64,000 bases of DNA from Pseudoduganella armeniaca (GTDB lineage Bacteria > Pseudomonadota > Gammaproteobacteria > Burkholderiales > Burkholderiaceae_D), in contig NZ_CP028324.1 in assembly GCF_003028855.1 (NCBI RefSeq), positions 124,001 to 188,000 on the forward strand. The letters are read 5' to 3'. A program made the position numbers and the translations under genes. The notes beneath the pieces were generated by a model. That model ran no database searches and had not been told where the DNA came from. It was given only the letters and a program-made list of their open reading frames with translations. Each line of letters opens with the position of its first letter. Position 1 is the first letter of the stretch. Below, in pieces: positions 54,501 through 63,600 of this stretch.

Positions 54501-55712
54501 TGGGCCAGCGAGGCGGCGCGCTTCGCGCCGACGCTGAACGTGCGCATGTTCGGCGCCGGCGACCGCGCCGAAACGATCGACAGCGCGGGGCCGTTCGACC
54601 TCGTTGTCGTCAGCTATGGCCTGCTGCAGCTGGAATCGGAGCGCTTTACCAAGCAGCGTTGGCACACGATCGTGCTGGACGAAGCGCAGGCCATCAAGAA
54701 CGCGGCAACCAAGCGCTCGCAGGCCGTGATGGCGCTGCAGGGCGACTTCCGCATGGTGGCGACCGGCACGCCGCTGGAAAACCACCTGGGCGAATTGTGG
54801 AACCTGTTCCGCTTCATCAATCCGGGATTACTCGGTTCGCTGGACCAGTTCAACCTGCGCTTCGCCGGCCCCATCGAGCGCCAGCAGGACCATAAGGCCG
54901 AAGTGGGCGCGCGCAATCGCCTGCGCCGCCTGATCGCGCCCTTCATCCTGCGCCGCACCAAGGCGCAGGTGCTGACGGAACTGCCGGCCCGCACGGAGAT
55001 CGTGCACGAGGTCGAGCTGTCCGGCGAGGAGATGGCGCTGTACGAATCGCTGCGCCGCGAGGCGCTGGAAAAGCTGGCGGCGATCGACGTCCCGGTCGAT
55101 AAGAAGTCGATGGCGATCCTGGCCGAGATCATGAAGCTGCGGCGGGCCTGCTGCAATCCGAACCTGGTGGCGCCCGGGCTGAAGCTGGCCAGCAGCAAGC
55201 TGGCCGCGTTCGCGGCGCTGCTGGAAGGCCTGCTGGAGAACCGGCACAAGGTGCTGGTGTTCAGCCAGTTCGTCGACCACCTGTCGCTGATCCGCGCTCA
55301 CCTGGACGAACGCGGCATCCGTTACCAGTACCTGGACGGCGCCACACCGATGGCGGCGCGCAAGCAGCGCGTGGACGCGTTCCAGGCCGGCGAGGGCGAC
55401 GTCTTCCTGATCAGCCTGAAGGCGGGCGGCGTCGGCATCAACCTGACGGCGGCCGACTACGTCATCCACATGGACCCGTGGTGGAACCCGGCGGTGGAAG
55501 ACCAGGCCTCGGACCGCGCCCACCGCATGGGCCAGCAGCGTCCCGTGACGATCTACCGGCTGGTGGCACGCCACACGATCGAGGAAGGCATCGTCGACCT
55601 GCACGGCCGCAAGCGCGAACTGGCCGACAGCCTGCTCGATGGCAGCGACACGGCGGCAAGGATGACGGCCGAGGATATGCTGGCGATGCTGCAGGAAGGC
55701 ATGCGGCGCTGA
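51543..55712 (+). CDS. Very large SNF2-family ATPase with about 900-residue unassigned N-terminus
   Basis: This 1389-residue protein has a C-terminal SNF2/SWI2-type ATPase. Walker A is DDMGLGKTLQ (about 951-960), motif II is LDEAQAIKN (DEAQ, about 1045), III is VATGTPLENHLGELWNLF, and motif VI is DRAHRMGQQRPV near 1317. The preceding FSQFVDHLSLIRAHL and GGVGINLTAADYVIHMDPWWNP segments are typical of SNF2 C-terminal lobes. The first 900 residues are mostly helical, with TPR-like repeats to about 450 and a beta-rich region (VELLAAEPELLIRRRNGELW) after; I cannot assign them to a family. The protein probably uses ATP to move along nucleic acid or remodel protein-DNA complexes. It abuts the S9 peptidase gene. 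Confidence 0.9.
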   Translation: MSDTLQTEFEALALVEKSILALLALIGDPVGRTVLLDMMTAAGIAGEDGARLTVTSLDDHLVKLERLAFVSLVVGRGYVCNAKLRWPAIRAAIGAHVLHDLCQAYEAQVPMRQSWNGAVEPRSYRHGVARLRMALLRGLPPPDVLPLLNACMSCYEAAQLHPIVDIFSRPFEAGMLVLVHPVLQDDVLMLLLQHTQREPALAPAVRGFAERHFERRVTADGNVSPALRLALAEQAILCGQLKNAARYLEGGDGPLGLVFASTIVMLTGGVADAIPGYETALKLVRRESGKRKQVFQGIGGYLYVLALLRSGDAKHLKTAESYLDVAVHAQQNPDTPVYTQLSMLRQVRAGTMQTDVIVSRGWEDPGRASLAAQLFQALLYYWLALPQLKQRTAELKDLVQQAESAGFTLIASQAESLLGHLGDAAAGQRAAALREKLGLPDMATWFERQEAWQRQLKALINLHQGLPGEAGEARLVWTINHSPHVGITLIEPREQKRDARGQWGKGRALALRRLREDAAALGYLTAQDLRIANHIIPSRQQYSSGLRYDIDVDAAIPALVGHPLVFWEDAPDTRVELLAAEPELLIRRRNGELWLTLQPALSEPNAGMIVVREAPNRLRVVTVNDEHRRIAAIVGDGLAVPEHAKEQVLAAIGSVSSVVTVQSDIGGGAANAMQTDGDARLHIHLFPYQQGLRMQVQVRPLPQGAYYAPGEGAESVIADVGGKPVQARRDLAGERDAERRLVLQCPVLQQAEQEHGEWLLGQPALCLQLLVELQELGADRLVVGWPEGEAFKVSKPVHTKQLRLSIKSKKDWFAASGQLQIDEEKVMDLRTLLDLIRASKSRFIELGDKQYLALSEELHRRLADLQDFGEDDDAGVKVHQLAAFMLEELAGAVGGLEADKLWREHVARIAAQAEYQPQLPSTLQADLRDYQREGFEWLARLAHWGVGACLADDMGLGKTLQALALVLLRAPSGPTLVVAPTSVCLNWASEAARFAPTLNVRMFGAGDRAETIDSAGPFDLVVVSYGLLQLESERFTKQRWHTIVLDEAQAIKNAATKRSQAVMALQGDFRMVATGTPLENHLGELWNLFRFINPGLLGSLDQFNLRFAGPIERQQDHKAEVGARNRLRRLIAPFILRRTKAQVLTELPARTEIVHEVELSGEEMALYESLRREALEKLAAIDVPVDKKSMAILAEIMKLRRACCNPNLVAPGLKLASSKLAAFAALLEGLLENRHKVLVFSQFVDHLSLIRAHLDERGIRYQYLDGATPMAARKQRVDAFQAGEGDVFLISLKAGGVGINLTAADYVIHMDPWWNPAVEDQASDRAHRMGQQRPVTIYRLVARHTIEEGIVDLHGRKRELADSLLDGSDTAARMTAEDMLAMLQEGMRR

Positions 55713-55812
55713 GGTCTTTCAACCTGCTGGTGATATCTTGCCGAACATTAAGCTGGCGCTCCCGCTCCGGTGGCCGGGCTATGATGGCCGCAACCCAGAA
55801 AAGGAGCACACC

Positions 55813-56175
55813 ATGGCCGATACCCTACTACGTGTTTTCGACAGTTTCGAGGTAGCCGAGCGGGCCCGCGAGGCCTTGCTGGCCGCCGGCTTCAATCCCG
55901 ACGGCATCGCATTGGAAGCCACTGGCGACGAAGCCGGTCCCATGCAGGGCAACTTCGCGCTGGACCTGACGGAAAAGGGCACGCCCGCGCGCGGCAGCAG
56001 CATTCGCCAGTCCGACAATTCGGAACTGCGCACCGTCGTGCATCGCAATAACTGCATCCTGCAAGTGCAGGTGGACAACGACCGCGACAGCGCCCGCGCA
56101 GCCGGCATCCTCGACCACTACGCAGCCAGCGACGTCAGCCGCTCATCCGACAGCCGGCAGAAGCCGGTCGCATGA
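55813..56175 (+). CDS. Small stress-protein-like protein (general stress protein 17M/YflT-like)
   Basis: This 120-residue protein has the YflT-like opening pattern ADTLLRVFDSFEVAERAREALLAAGF, with a ferredoxin-like helix-strand order, then a Gly/Asp-rich middle and the strand TVVHRNNCILQVQVDND. Relatives are general-stress or hypothetical proteins without known biochemistry. AAGGAG precedes the ATG at 55813 with ideal spacing; the frame extends upstream without similarity. It is a single gene 100 bp after the SNF2 gene on the same strand, so weak cotranscription is possible. Confidence 0.72.
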   Translation: MADTLLRVFDSFEVAERAREALLAAGFNPDGIALEATGDEAGPMQGNFALDLTEKGTPARGSSIRQSDNSELRTVVHRNNCILQVQVDNDRDSARAAGILDHYAASDVSRSSDSRQKPVA

Positions 56176-56222
56176 CGGGCCTGTACCTCGACGGTTCCCG
56201 CCATTCCATGCCATGATTAGGC

Positions 56223-56705
56223 ATGGAACACGATAATTCTCCCGTCACGCAGGGGCACGCGGTGCCCCTGTGCCACAAGGCCTGGACCGCCTACATCAGC
56301 TGCGTCCTCCTGGTCGTCATCATGATCTTCGTGCTGCGCCTGGCCTTCAATTATTCGGAGCTGGCCGCGGCCGGCGTGCTGGCCGTGTCGACCTTGCTGA
56401 TCGGCTACCGCGTCCTGCTGATCCGGAGCGTGCAGCTGTACTACGACGACGTCGGCGTGTGGGTCTATTCCGGCATCCTGCCTTGGCAGCGCGGCGTGCG
56501 CGGCGTCAAGTGGCGCGACATGGACGAGGCCATCTATGTGACCGGGTTCTGGAGCTGGCTGCTGCGTTCCTACACGGTGCGCGTGGGCCACCGTTTCACC
56601 CGCGAAGGCGAAATCCTGCTGACGAAAATGGCGCGTGGCAAGCAGGCCGTGACCATCCTCAACGAGCGTCACCAGCAACTGATCCGCAGCGGCCGGTTGG
56701 CCTGA
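56223..56705 (+). CDS. Membrane protein with bacterial PH-like domain
   Basis: This 160-residue protein has two membrane helices (about 22-42 and 48-66), then a cytoplasmic region resembling the bPH2 fold: YYDDVGVWVYSGILPWQRGVRGVKWRDM (spanning about 73-100), in which the buried Trp and Gly turns are typical, and RVGHRFTREGEILLTKM. PH-like domains mediate binding at membranes; no enzyme domain is present. The frame starts at ATG 56223 and no strong ribosome site is visible. It has no clear partner; the next gene is 127 bp away on the same strand. The product and its function are unknown. Confidence 0.68.
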   Translation: MEHDNSPVTQGHAVPLCHKAWTAYISCVLLVVIMIFVLRLAFNYSELAAAGVLAVSTLLIGYRVLLIRSVQLYYDDVGVWVYSGILPWQRGVRGVKWRDMDEAIYVTGFWSWLLRSYTVRVGHRFTREGEILLTKMARGKQAVTILNERHQQLIRSGRLA

Positions 56706-56832
56706 ACCATCTTCGCCGAGCTTTGTTGCGGCATGTAACGGGCCCCTCCCGGCCGGCCCGAATAATGATAATCTTGCACGCTGCAAATTCGGGCGGGACG
56801 GTTGACGCCCCCATCTTTACAAGGTACCACCG

Positions 56833-58686
56833 ATGATCAAGACGAAAATCGCGCTGGCGGCGATCATGCTGAGCATGGCCTTCACGCCAGCCGAGGCGGC
56901 GAAAAAGCCGCAGAAATCCACCAAGCCCACCCGCTCCGCACCGGCCAAGGGCAAGGCCGTGCGCGCGGCCGCGGTCGCGGCGCCTGTCGCGGCAGCGGCC
57001 GCCGCGGCGACCAGCGAACGGCGCCAGGACCGCGCCTTCGACAACCTGGCCAGCCAGTTCCTGGCGGCCCTGTGGAAGATGGACCCGGAAACGGCCATCA
57101 CGGTCGGCAAATACGACACGGCGGCCACGCTGACCGTCCCCGACCTGGCCACGCGCCAGCTGCAACTGGCCTTTATCGACAACTGGCAGCAACGCTTCGC
57201 CAAGATCGACCAGCGCCAACTGTCACCGCGCCAGCGCAGCGACCTGGGCCTGCTCGTCAACAAGCTCAACTCGGACCGCTGGTACCTGACCACGTTCCGC
57301 GAGTTCGAGTGGAACCCGGCGCTGTACAACATCGCCAGCCCGATCGACTACATCCTGCACACCGAATACGCGGCCAAGCCGCAGCGCCTGCGTACCTTGC
57401 TCAAGCGCATCGCCAACGTGCCGGCTTACTATGAGGCCGCACGCGCCAACATCAGCAACCCGACCCGTGAGCACACGCAACTGGCCGTGGCGCAGGCGCC
57501 CGGCGTGATCGCGCTGCTGGCCGAGCTGGACAAGGAAGCGCAGGCGTCGAACCTGGCCGCCAACGAGAAGGGCCTGTTCGCCCAGCGCATCGCCGCCGCG
57601 AAAACGGCCGTGGAAGCCTATGCCGCCTGGCTGGGCGAGCTGGACAAGACGTTGGCCACGACGGGCGCGCGCTCGTTCCGCATCGGCAAGGACCTGTACG
57701 AAGCCAAGTTCGCCTTCGACATCCAGTCCGCCAGCACGGCCGAGCAGACCTACCATAAGGCCCTGGCCACGCGCGAGGAACTGCTGGCCAACATGGATCG
57801 CATCAGCGACGAGCTGTGGCCGAAATACCTGGCCGGCACCGCCAAGCCAACCGACCGCTATGCCAAGATCGGCCTGATGATCGACAAGCTCTCGAGCAAT
57901 CACGTGCCGCGCGAGCGCTTCGTCGACGAAGTCAAGGCGCAGATCCCGCAGCTGCAGGACTGGGTGAGCAAGCACGACCTCTTGACCCTCGACCCGAACA
58001 AGCCGCTGGTCGTGCGCGAGACGCCGGCCTACCAGCGCGGCGTGGCCGGCGCCAGCATCGAGGCGCCGGGTCCCTACCGCCCGCAGGACCGCACCTATTA
58101 CAACATCACGCCGCTGGACGACGCCACGCCGGAACAGGCCGAAAGCAGCCTGCGCGAGTACAACCACTGGATCCTGCAGATCCTGAACATGCACGAAGCC
58201 ATCCCCGGCCACTACGCGCAACTGGTGTATGCGAACAAGTCGCCGTCGCTGGTGAAATCGATCTTCGGCAATGGCGCCATGATCGAAGGCTGGGCCGTCT
58301 ACAGCGAACGCATGATGCTCGAATCGGGTTATGGCGAGAACGCCCCCGAGATGTGGCTGATGTATTCGAAATGGAACCTGCGCAGCGTGACCAACACGAT
58401 CCTGGACTACAGCGTGCACGTGCTGGGCATGACGCGCGAGCAGGCGCTCGAGCTGCTGACGCGCCAGGCCTTCCAGACGCAACAGGAAGCCAACGAGAAG
58501 TGGCGCCGCGTGCAGCTGTCGTCTGTCCAGCTGACCAGCTACTTCAGCGGCTACAGCGAAATCATGGAGCTGCGTGAACAACGCCGCCAGGCACTGGGCA
58601 GCAAGTTCTCGCTGAAGGCGTTCCACGAGGAGTTCCTGGGCTACGGCAGCGCGCCCGTCAAGGTTATCCGCGAGCTGATGCAGTGA
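56833..58686 (+). CDS. Exported DUF885-family putative zinc peptidase
   Basis: This 617-residue protein has a Sec signal peptide (KIALAAIMLSMAFTPAEA), then a Lys/Pro/Ala-rich linker (residues 22-60). The DUF885 alpha-helical domain follows and contains the motif HEAIPGHYAQL near residue 455, the HExxxGH zinc-binding signature of these gluzincin-like peptidases. Downstream segments (MIEGWAVYSERMMLESGYG) give the third ligand Glu. The linker is unusually long and basic and may bind the cell envelope. The ATG at 56833 fits the signal peptide. Its substrate is unknown; it is single and not linked to the neighbouring genes by function. Confidence 0.86.
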   Translation: MIKTKIALAAIMLSMAFTPAEAAKKPQKSTKPTRSAPAKGKAVRAAAVAAPVAAAAAAATSERRQDRAFDNLASQFLAALWKMDPETAITVGKYDTAATLTVPDLATRQLQLAFIDNWQQRFAKIDQRQLSPRQRSDLGLLVNKLNSDRWYLTTFREFEWNPALYNIASPIDYILHTEYAAKPQRLRTLLKRIANVPAYYEAARANISNPTREHTQLAVAQAPGVIALLAELDKEAQASNLAANEKGLFAQRIAAAKTAVEAYAAWLGELDKTLATTGARSFRIGKDLYEAKFAFDIQSASTAEQTYHKALATREELLANMDRISDELWPKYLAGTAKPTDRYAKIGLMIDKLSSNHVPRERFVDEVKAQIPQLQDWVSKHDLLTLDPNKPLVVRETPAYQRGVAGASIEAPGPYRPQDRTYYNITPLDDATPEQAESSLREYNHWILQILNMHEAIPGHYAQLVYANKSPSLVKSIFGNGAMIEGWAVYSERMMLESGYGENAPEMWLMYSKWNLRSVTNTILDYSVHVLGMTREQALELLTRQAFQTQQEANEKWRRVQLSSVQLTSYFSGYSEIMELREQRRQALGSKFSLKAFHEEFLGYGSAPVKVIRELMQ

Positions 58687-58884
58687 GCTGCTGCGCCCCG
58701 CTGCCGTCGGCGGGGCGCCACGCGGCCACCCGCGAATAGTCGAAATGCAACATTATGTTGGATAGAACTAACATATTTGCTTGATGTGAAACAATTGGTG
58801 AGAATCTACACACGGCTTGCATATTAAGATACGCGCTTCGCTTGATATTCGTAGCTGTTCCCATCACACGACGGAAAACCCGCC

Positions 58885-59811
58885 ATGACCCAGAAAACCT
58901 CTTCTTCCTTCCCAACCAAGACCGTAGGCCAAGCACTGGTGCTGGGCGCGCTGATGGCGTTGACCGGCTGTGCCGGCACGGCCCCCACCCTGGGCGGCGC
59001 TCCGACGGTCGCCACCGGCTCGGCCGGCGGCGCCACCGCCAACAATGCCAACACGCAACTGGAAAAGTGCGACCGTACGCTGGGCACGCTGAGCGTGGTG
59101 GAAGACCAGGCCTCGTCGTGGTACATCCAGCTGTCGCAGTACAAGCTGGGTTCCACCGTGCCGGTGCTGCGCAAGATGATCCAGCAGTCGAACTGCTTCG
59201 TCGTCGTCGAGCGTGGCGCCGCCATGAACAATGTGATGGCCGAGCGTGACCTGAACCAGTCCGGCGAAATGCGCTCGGGCAGCAACTTCGGCAAAGGCCA
59301 GATGGTTGCCGCCGACTACACGATGAGCCCGACCATCAACTTCAGCCAGAAGGGCACGCAAGGTATCGGCGGCGCGCTGGGCGGCTTCGGCCTGATCGGC
59401 AGCGTGGCCGGCATGGTCGCGGGCGGCATCAAGGCCAACGAAGCATCGACGACCCTGCTGATGATCGACAACCGCTCGGGCGTGCAGCTGGCCGCCGCGG
59501 AAGGCAGCGCGAAGAACTTCGACTTCAATATGTTCGGCGGCCTGTTCGGCGGCGGCGCGTTCGGCACGGCCGGCGGCTACTCGAACACCCCGGAAGGCAA
59601 GATCCTGATCGCCGCCTTCATGGACTCGTACAACCAGCTGGTGCAAGCCGTGCGTCAGTACAAGGCACAGGAAGTCGCGGGCGGCCTGGGTACCGGCGGC
59701 GCACTGGGCGTGCAGGGCGGCATCACGCCACCGGCAGCGGCGGCCCTGGCACCGGCGGGCGCGGCAGGCGCCAAGAAGACGGCAACGACCAACACGAAGA
59801 AAAAGAAATAA
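58885..59811 (+). CDS. CsgG/HfaB-like outer-membrane lipoprotein
   Basis: This 308-residue protein has a lipoprotein signal (LGALMALTGCA, lipidation Cys29) and a CsgG/HfaB-type domain: VPVLRKMIQQSNCFVVVERG, NNVMAERDLNQSGEMRSG, ADYTMSPTINFSQKG and a Gly-rich segment (GIGGALGGFGLIGSVAGMVA) that in CsgG-type proteins lines the barrel. Gly-rich and basic tail regions (TKKKK) follow. Family members form secretion pores for curli-like or adhesive fibres; some are pore-free regulators. No curli subunit genes are nearby, so the role is open. The ATG at 58885 fits the signal. It ends at a perfect palindrome/terminator. Confidence 0.85.
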   Translation: MTQKTSSSFPTKTVGQALVLGALMALTGCAGTAPTLGGAPTVATGSAGGATANNANTQLEKCDRTLGTLSVVEDQASSWYIQLSQYKLGSTVPVLRKMIQQSNCFVVVERGAAMNNVMAERDLNQSGEMRSGSNFGKGQMVAADYTMSPTINFSQKGTQGIGGALGGFGLIGSVAGMVAGGIKANEASTTLLMIDNRSGVQLAAAEGSAKNFDFNMFGGLFGGGAFGTAGGYSNTPEGKILIAAFMDSYNQLVQAVRQYKAQEVAGGLGTGGALGVQGGITPPAAAALAPAGAAGAKKTATTNTKKKK

Positions 59812-59833
59812 GCCCTGCCCCGGCCGGGACAAC

Positions 59834-59898
59834 AACCGGGGTCAGGTCTGGCAATCGGACATTTTGTCCGATTGCCAGACCTGACCCCGGTTTTTTTT
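59834..59898. repeat. Perfect 28-bp-arm palindrome with T-run: bidirectional-looking terminator
   Basis: AACCGGGGTCAGGTCTGGCA at 59834 starts a left arm (to 59861) that is exactly mirrored in 59865-59892 around loop TTT. It is followed by T8 on the plus strand, so it can terminate csgG-like transcription. It carries GGGGTCAG like the other palindromes and lies between convergent genes. The T-run overlaps the stop codon of the flavin reductase gene. Confidence 0.9.
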
Positions 59899-60517
59899 AA
59901 CGGGGCCGGTGCATGCGGAACAGCTGTTCCGGCCCGATCGTGAAGTAATCCGCCGGGCCGCCGCCGCGCAGGATGTGGCCGGCGGCACCGGTGTCGTAGA
60001 CCCCCTCCTTCAGCAATGCCCGGGCGATATGCACGCCCACCACCTCCCCCAGCACCAGCCAGGTCGGCACCTGTGCGCCATCGGCGCCCTGCAGCTGCAC
60101 GATCTGCGTGACGCGGCATTCGAACGACACCGGGCTCTCGCCCACGCGCGGCACCGCCACCAGCCGTGACGGCACCGGTGTCAGGCCCGCCAGCGCGAAC
60201 TCGTCCACCTCCGGCGGCACGGCCGCAGAGGTCTGGTTCATCCGTTCGGCCAGCTCGCGCGTGGCCAGGTTCCATACGAATTCGCCGGTCTGTTCGACGT
60301 TGCGCACGGTATCCTTGTAGCCGATGCTGGCGAAGCCGACGATGGGCGGGACGTAGTTGAAGGCGTTGAAGAAGCTGTACGGCGCCAGGTTCAACGCGCC
60401 GGCGCTGTCGTGCGAGGAAATCCAGCCGATCGGGCGCGGCCCGACGATGGCGTTGAAAGGGTCGTGCGGCAGGCCGTGGCCGGCGCGTGGTTCGTAGAAG
60501 TGGATCGGGTCTGGCAT
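59897..60517 (-). CDS. Flavin reductase family protein (FMN-binding split barrel)
   Basis: This 206-residue flavoprotein has the flavin-reductase-domain pattern: NAIVGPRPIGWISSHD near the N-terminus, LNLAPYSFFNAFNYVPPIVGF, then VRNVEQTGEFVWNLAT and a C-terminal HILRGGGPADYFTI. It belongs to the group of two-component monooxygenase reductases and related flavin-binding proteins, so it may reduce FMN with NAD(P)H or simply bind it. The ATG at 60517 starts the conserved region; upstream in-frame codons have no similarity. No monooxygenase partner is present. It converges with the CsgG-like gene. Confidence 0.88.
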   Translation of the reverse strand: MPDPIHFYEPRAGHGLPHDPFNAIVGPRPIGWISSHDSAGALNLAPYSFFNAFNYVPPIVGFASIGYKDTVRNVEQTGEFVWNLATRELAERMNQTSAAVPPEVDEFALAGLTPVPSRLVAVPRVGESPVSFECRVTQIVQLQGADGAQVPTWLVLGEVVGVHIARALLKEGVYDTGAAGHILRGGGPADYFTIGPEQLFRMHRPR

Positions 60518-60623
60518 CGTAAGTTCCGTTCGTGATGGGCCAGACGATACCAGTATCGCCATTTCCTTGCCGGCGTCAGTGTAGCTGCCGGTATTTCAGC
60601 CAGCGGCCGCGGAAGCGGCGATA

Positions 60624-63600
60624 ATGCCGGTTTCCGGATTCCACAGCGCCATCATGCATGTGACCAGCGACACCATCCGCCGCGCCTTCGACAGCGCCAC
60701 CTACCACCGTGGCCTGGGCTATGCGCGCGACGGCTTCGTGGGCGACGTGCGCTTTCGCGGCGACCGGCTGGTGGGCGAGGTACGCGGCAGCGGCTGGAAC
60801 GTCTACCAGCAGGTCATCCGCCTGATGCCCGGGCGCGACGGCATGCACTTCCACGGCTCCTGCACTTGTCCGATGGCCCATAACTGCAAACACGTCGTGG
60901 CCGTGCTGCTGACCGGGGTGGAGCGCCATGTGCTGGCGCCAGCGCAGGAAACCGGGCTGTCCCTGCCGGCCTCGCTGTGGCTGGCGCAGTTGGCACAACT
61001 GCAGGCATCGGCACCGGCGAAGGCGCCGGCTCGCGTGTCGAGCTTCCGGCTGGCTTACGTGCTGTGCCCGGATGCCCGTACTGGCGAGCCCGACCTGCTG
61101 CTGTGCAAAGCCAAGACCCGCAGCGACGGCGAGATCGTGAGCGCGACCGTGCTGGCCAACATGTCATCCCTGCGCTACACCCTACCCGACTACATCGCCC
61201 CGGAAGACCACACGCCGATCCGGCTCTACGACGACATGTGGGGCCAGAGCGCCTTCGGCGTGTCAAAGTGCCCGGCCGGCAAGGCGGGCGGGCAGCTGCT
61301 CTCGCTGCTGGGACGCGAAGGCCGGCTGCATTGGGCCTTCCAGCGCGACCAGATCAAGACCGGCCAGCTCACGCCCGTCCTGCGCGGCGACAGCCGTGCG
61401 GCGACGCTGGGCTGGCATCCGACCGCCGAGGGCGCCGATACCGTCGGCCTGCGCTGGCAGTTCGACGATGGCATGCCCATCGAGTACGTGTTCGCCACCG
61501 AGCCGGTGTACTACCTCCACAGCGGCCTCCTGGGCGAACTGAAGCTGCCGCCCAGCCTGGCTGCCATGCCGATCGGTGCGTTGGTCGAGTTGCTGCACGA
61601 GTCGCCGATCCTGGACGCCAACGAGCGCGAGCATATGGCCCAGCGCATGGTCGACCTGGGCCTGCACGAGGTCGTGCCGCCGCCGCAGGTCATCGCGCCG
61701 ACCGTACGCGACGATATCGTCCCGGTGCCCACGCTCGTACTGGACAGCATGCTGGTGCTGGACCGCCATGGCCGTCGGCATTGGTACGACTACGCCGTGC
61801 CGGGCTTCGACTACGACGGCCTGTACACCGATGCGCTCGATAGAACCCCCCTGCCGCGGCAGCGGGTCGGCAACGCCCTGGAGCAAATCATGCGCAACGC
61901 CGCCTTGGAAAAGGCAGCGGCGCAGCGCCTGGCTGCCCTGGGGTTCCGCCTGCCGGCGTCAGACTCACCCCTGGGGTCGCAGGAGACGGCGCTGGAACTG
62001 GCAACGCAGGCCGAGTGGCTGCAATTCGCCCAGTTCGAGCTGGACGGCCTGCGCGCCGCCGGCTGGCAGATCGTCCTGAACGACGACTACCGCTACAACC
62101 TGGCGCAGGTGGACGACTGGTATGCCGACGTGGACGAGCAGGACGAGGGCGGCAACGCCTGGTTCGCGCTGGAGCTGGGCATCATCGTCGACGGCCGCCG
62201 CCAGCCGCTGCTGCCGCTCCTGGTGCAATTGATCCGCCAGGCGCCACAGGGTTTCACGCCAGCGGCGCTGGCGGCGCATGCCGACACCAGCCCGATGCTG
62301 CTGCAGTTGCCCGGCGGAGAACATGTCGCGCTGCCATGGGGCCGCATCAAACCGATCCTGACCATCCTGGGCGAACTGTACTTCCGGGGCGAGTCCGAAG
62401 CTGCGATCCACTTGCCCATCATCGACGCGGCACGCCTGGCGGAGCTGGAGCAAGCCGCGCAACTGCGCTGGCTGGGCGGCGAACGGCTGCGCACGCTGGG
62501 CCGCCGCCTGGCCCAGTTCGGTGGCGTTGCCGAGGTGCACAAGCCGGCCGGCCTTCACGCCGAGCTGCGCACCTACCAGCGCGAAGGCGTCGCCTGGATG
62601 CAGTTCCTGCGCGAGTTCGGCTTTGCCGGCATCCTGGCCGACGACATGGGCCTGGGCAAGACGCTGCAAACGCTGACGCACATCCTGATCGAGAAGGAGC
62701 GCGGCCGGCTCGATGCGCCAGCGCTGGTGGTCGTGCCCACCAGCCTGATCGGCAACTGGTGCGCCGAGGCGGCCCGCTTCGCGCCCGGCCTGCGCGTGCT
62801 GACCTTACACGGTAAGGACCGCCAGACCCTCTTCGACGACATCGCGCGGGCCGATATCGTGCTGACGACCTATGCGCTGCTGCCGCGCGACGAAGCCACC
62901 CTGCGTGCCCACACCTTCCACCTGCTGATCCTGGACGAATCGCAGTACATCAAGAACAGCCGCGCCAAGGCGGCGCAGACGGCCCGCCTGCTGACGGCGC
63001 GCCACCGCCTGTGCCTGACCGGCACGCCGCTGCAGAACCACCTGGGCGAGCTGTGGTCGCAGTTCCATTTCCTGATGCCTGGCCTGCTGGGCGATGAAAA
63101 GACGTTCAACGCGAACTTCCGCAAACCGATCGAAGTGCAGCACGACAGCGAGCGCAACGCCTTCCTGACGCGGCGGGTAAAGCCATTCATGCTGCGCCGG
63201 ACCAAGGACAAGGTGGCCAGCGAACTGCCGCCGAAGACGGAGATGGTGCTGCCGGTGGAGCTGGGCAGCGGCCAGCGCGACCTGTACGAAACGGTGCGGG
63301 TGGCAATGGACAAGCGCGTGCGCGACGAGATCGGCCGCAAGGGCGTGGCACGCAGCCAGATCGTCATCCTGGATGCGCTGCTGAAGATGCGGCAGGTCTG
63401 CTGCGACCCGCGCCTCGTCAAGGGCACCGGCTTGAAGGCGGCCAAGAGCGCGGCCGGCTCGGCCAAGCTGGACACGCTGCTGGAACTGCTGGAAACGCTG
63501 CTGAGCGAAGGCCGCAAGGTACTCGTGTTCTCCCAGTTCACCAGCATGCTCGAGCTGATCGGCAACGCCTTGCGCGAGCGCGCGCTGGACTACGTCAGCT

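Noticed and set aside
50297..54895. 1532-codon open frame on the plus strand overlapping the S9 peptidase and SNF2 genes
   Set aside because: Composition is Arg/Gly/Ala/Pro rich in the pattern of a shifted frame of GC-rich coding DNA; the other frame carries clear peptidase and SNF2 motifs.
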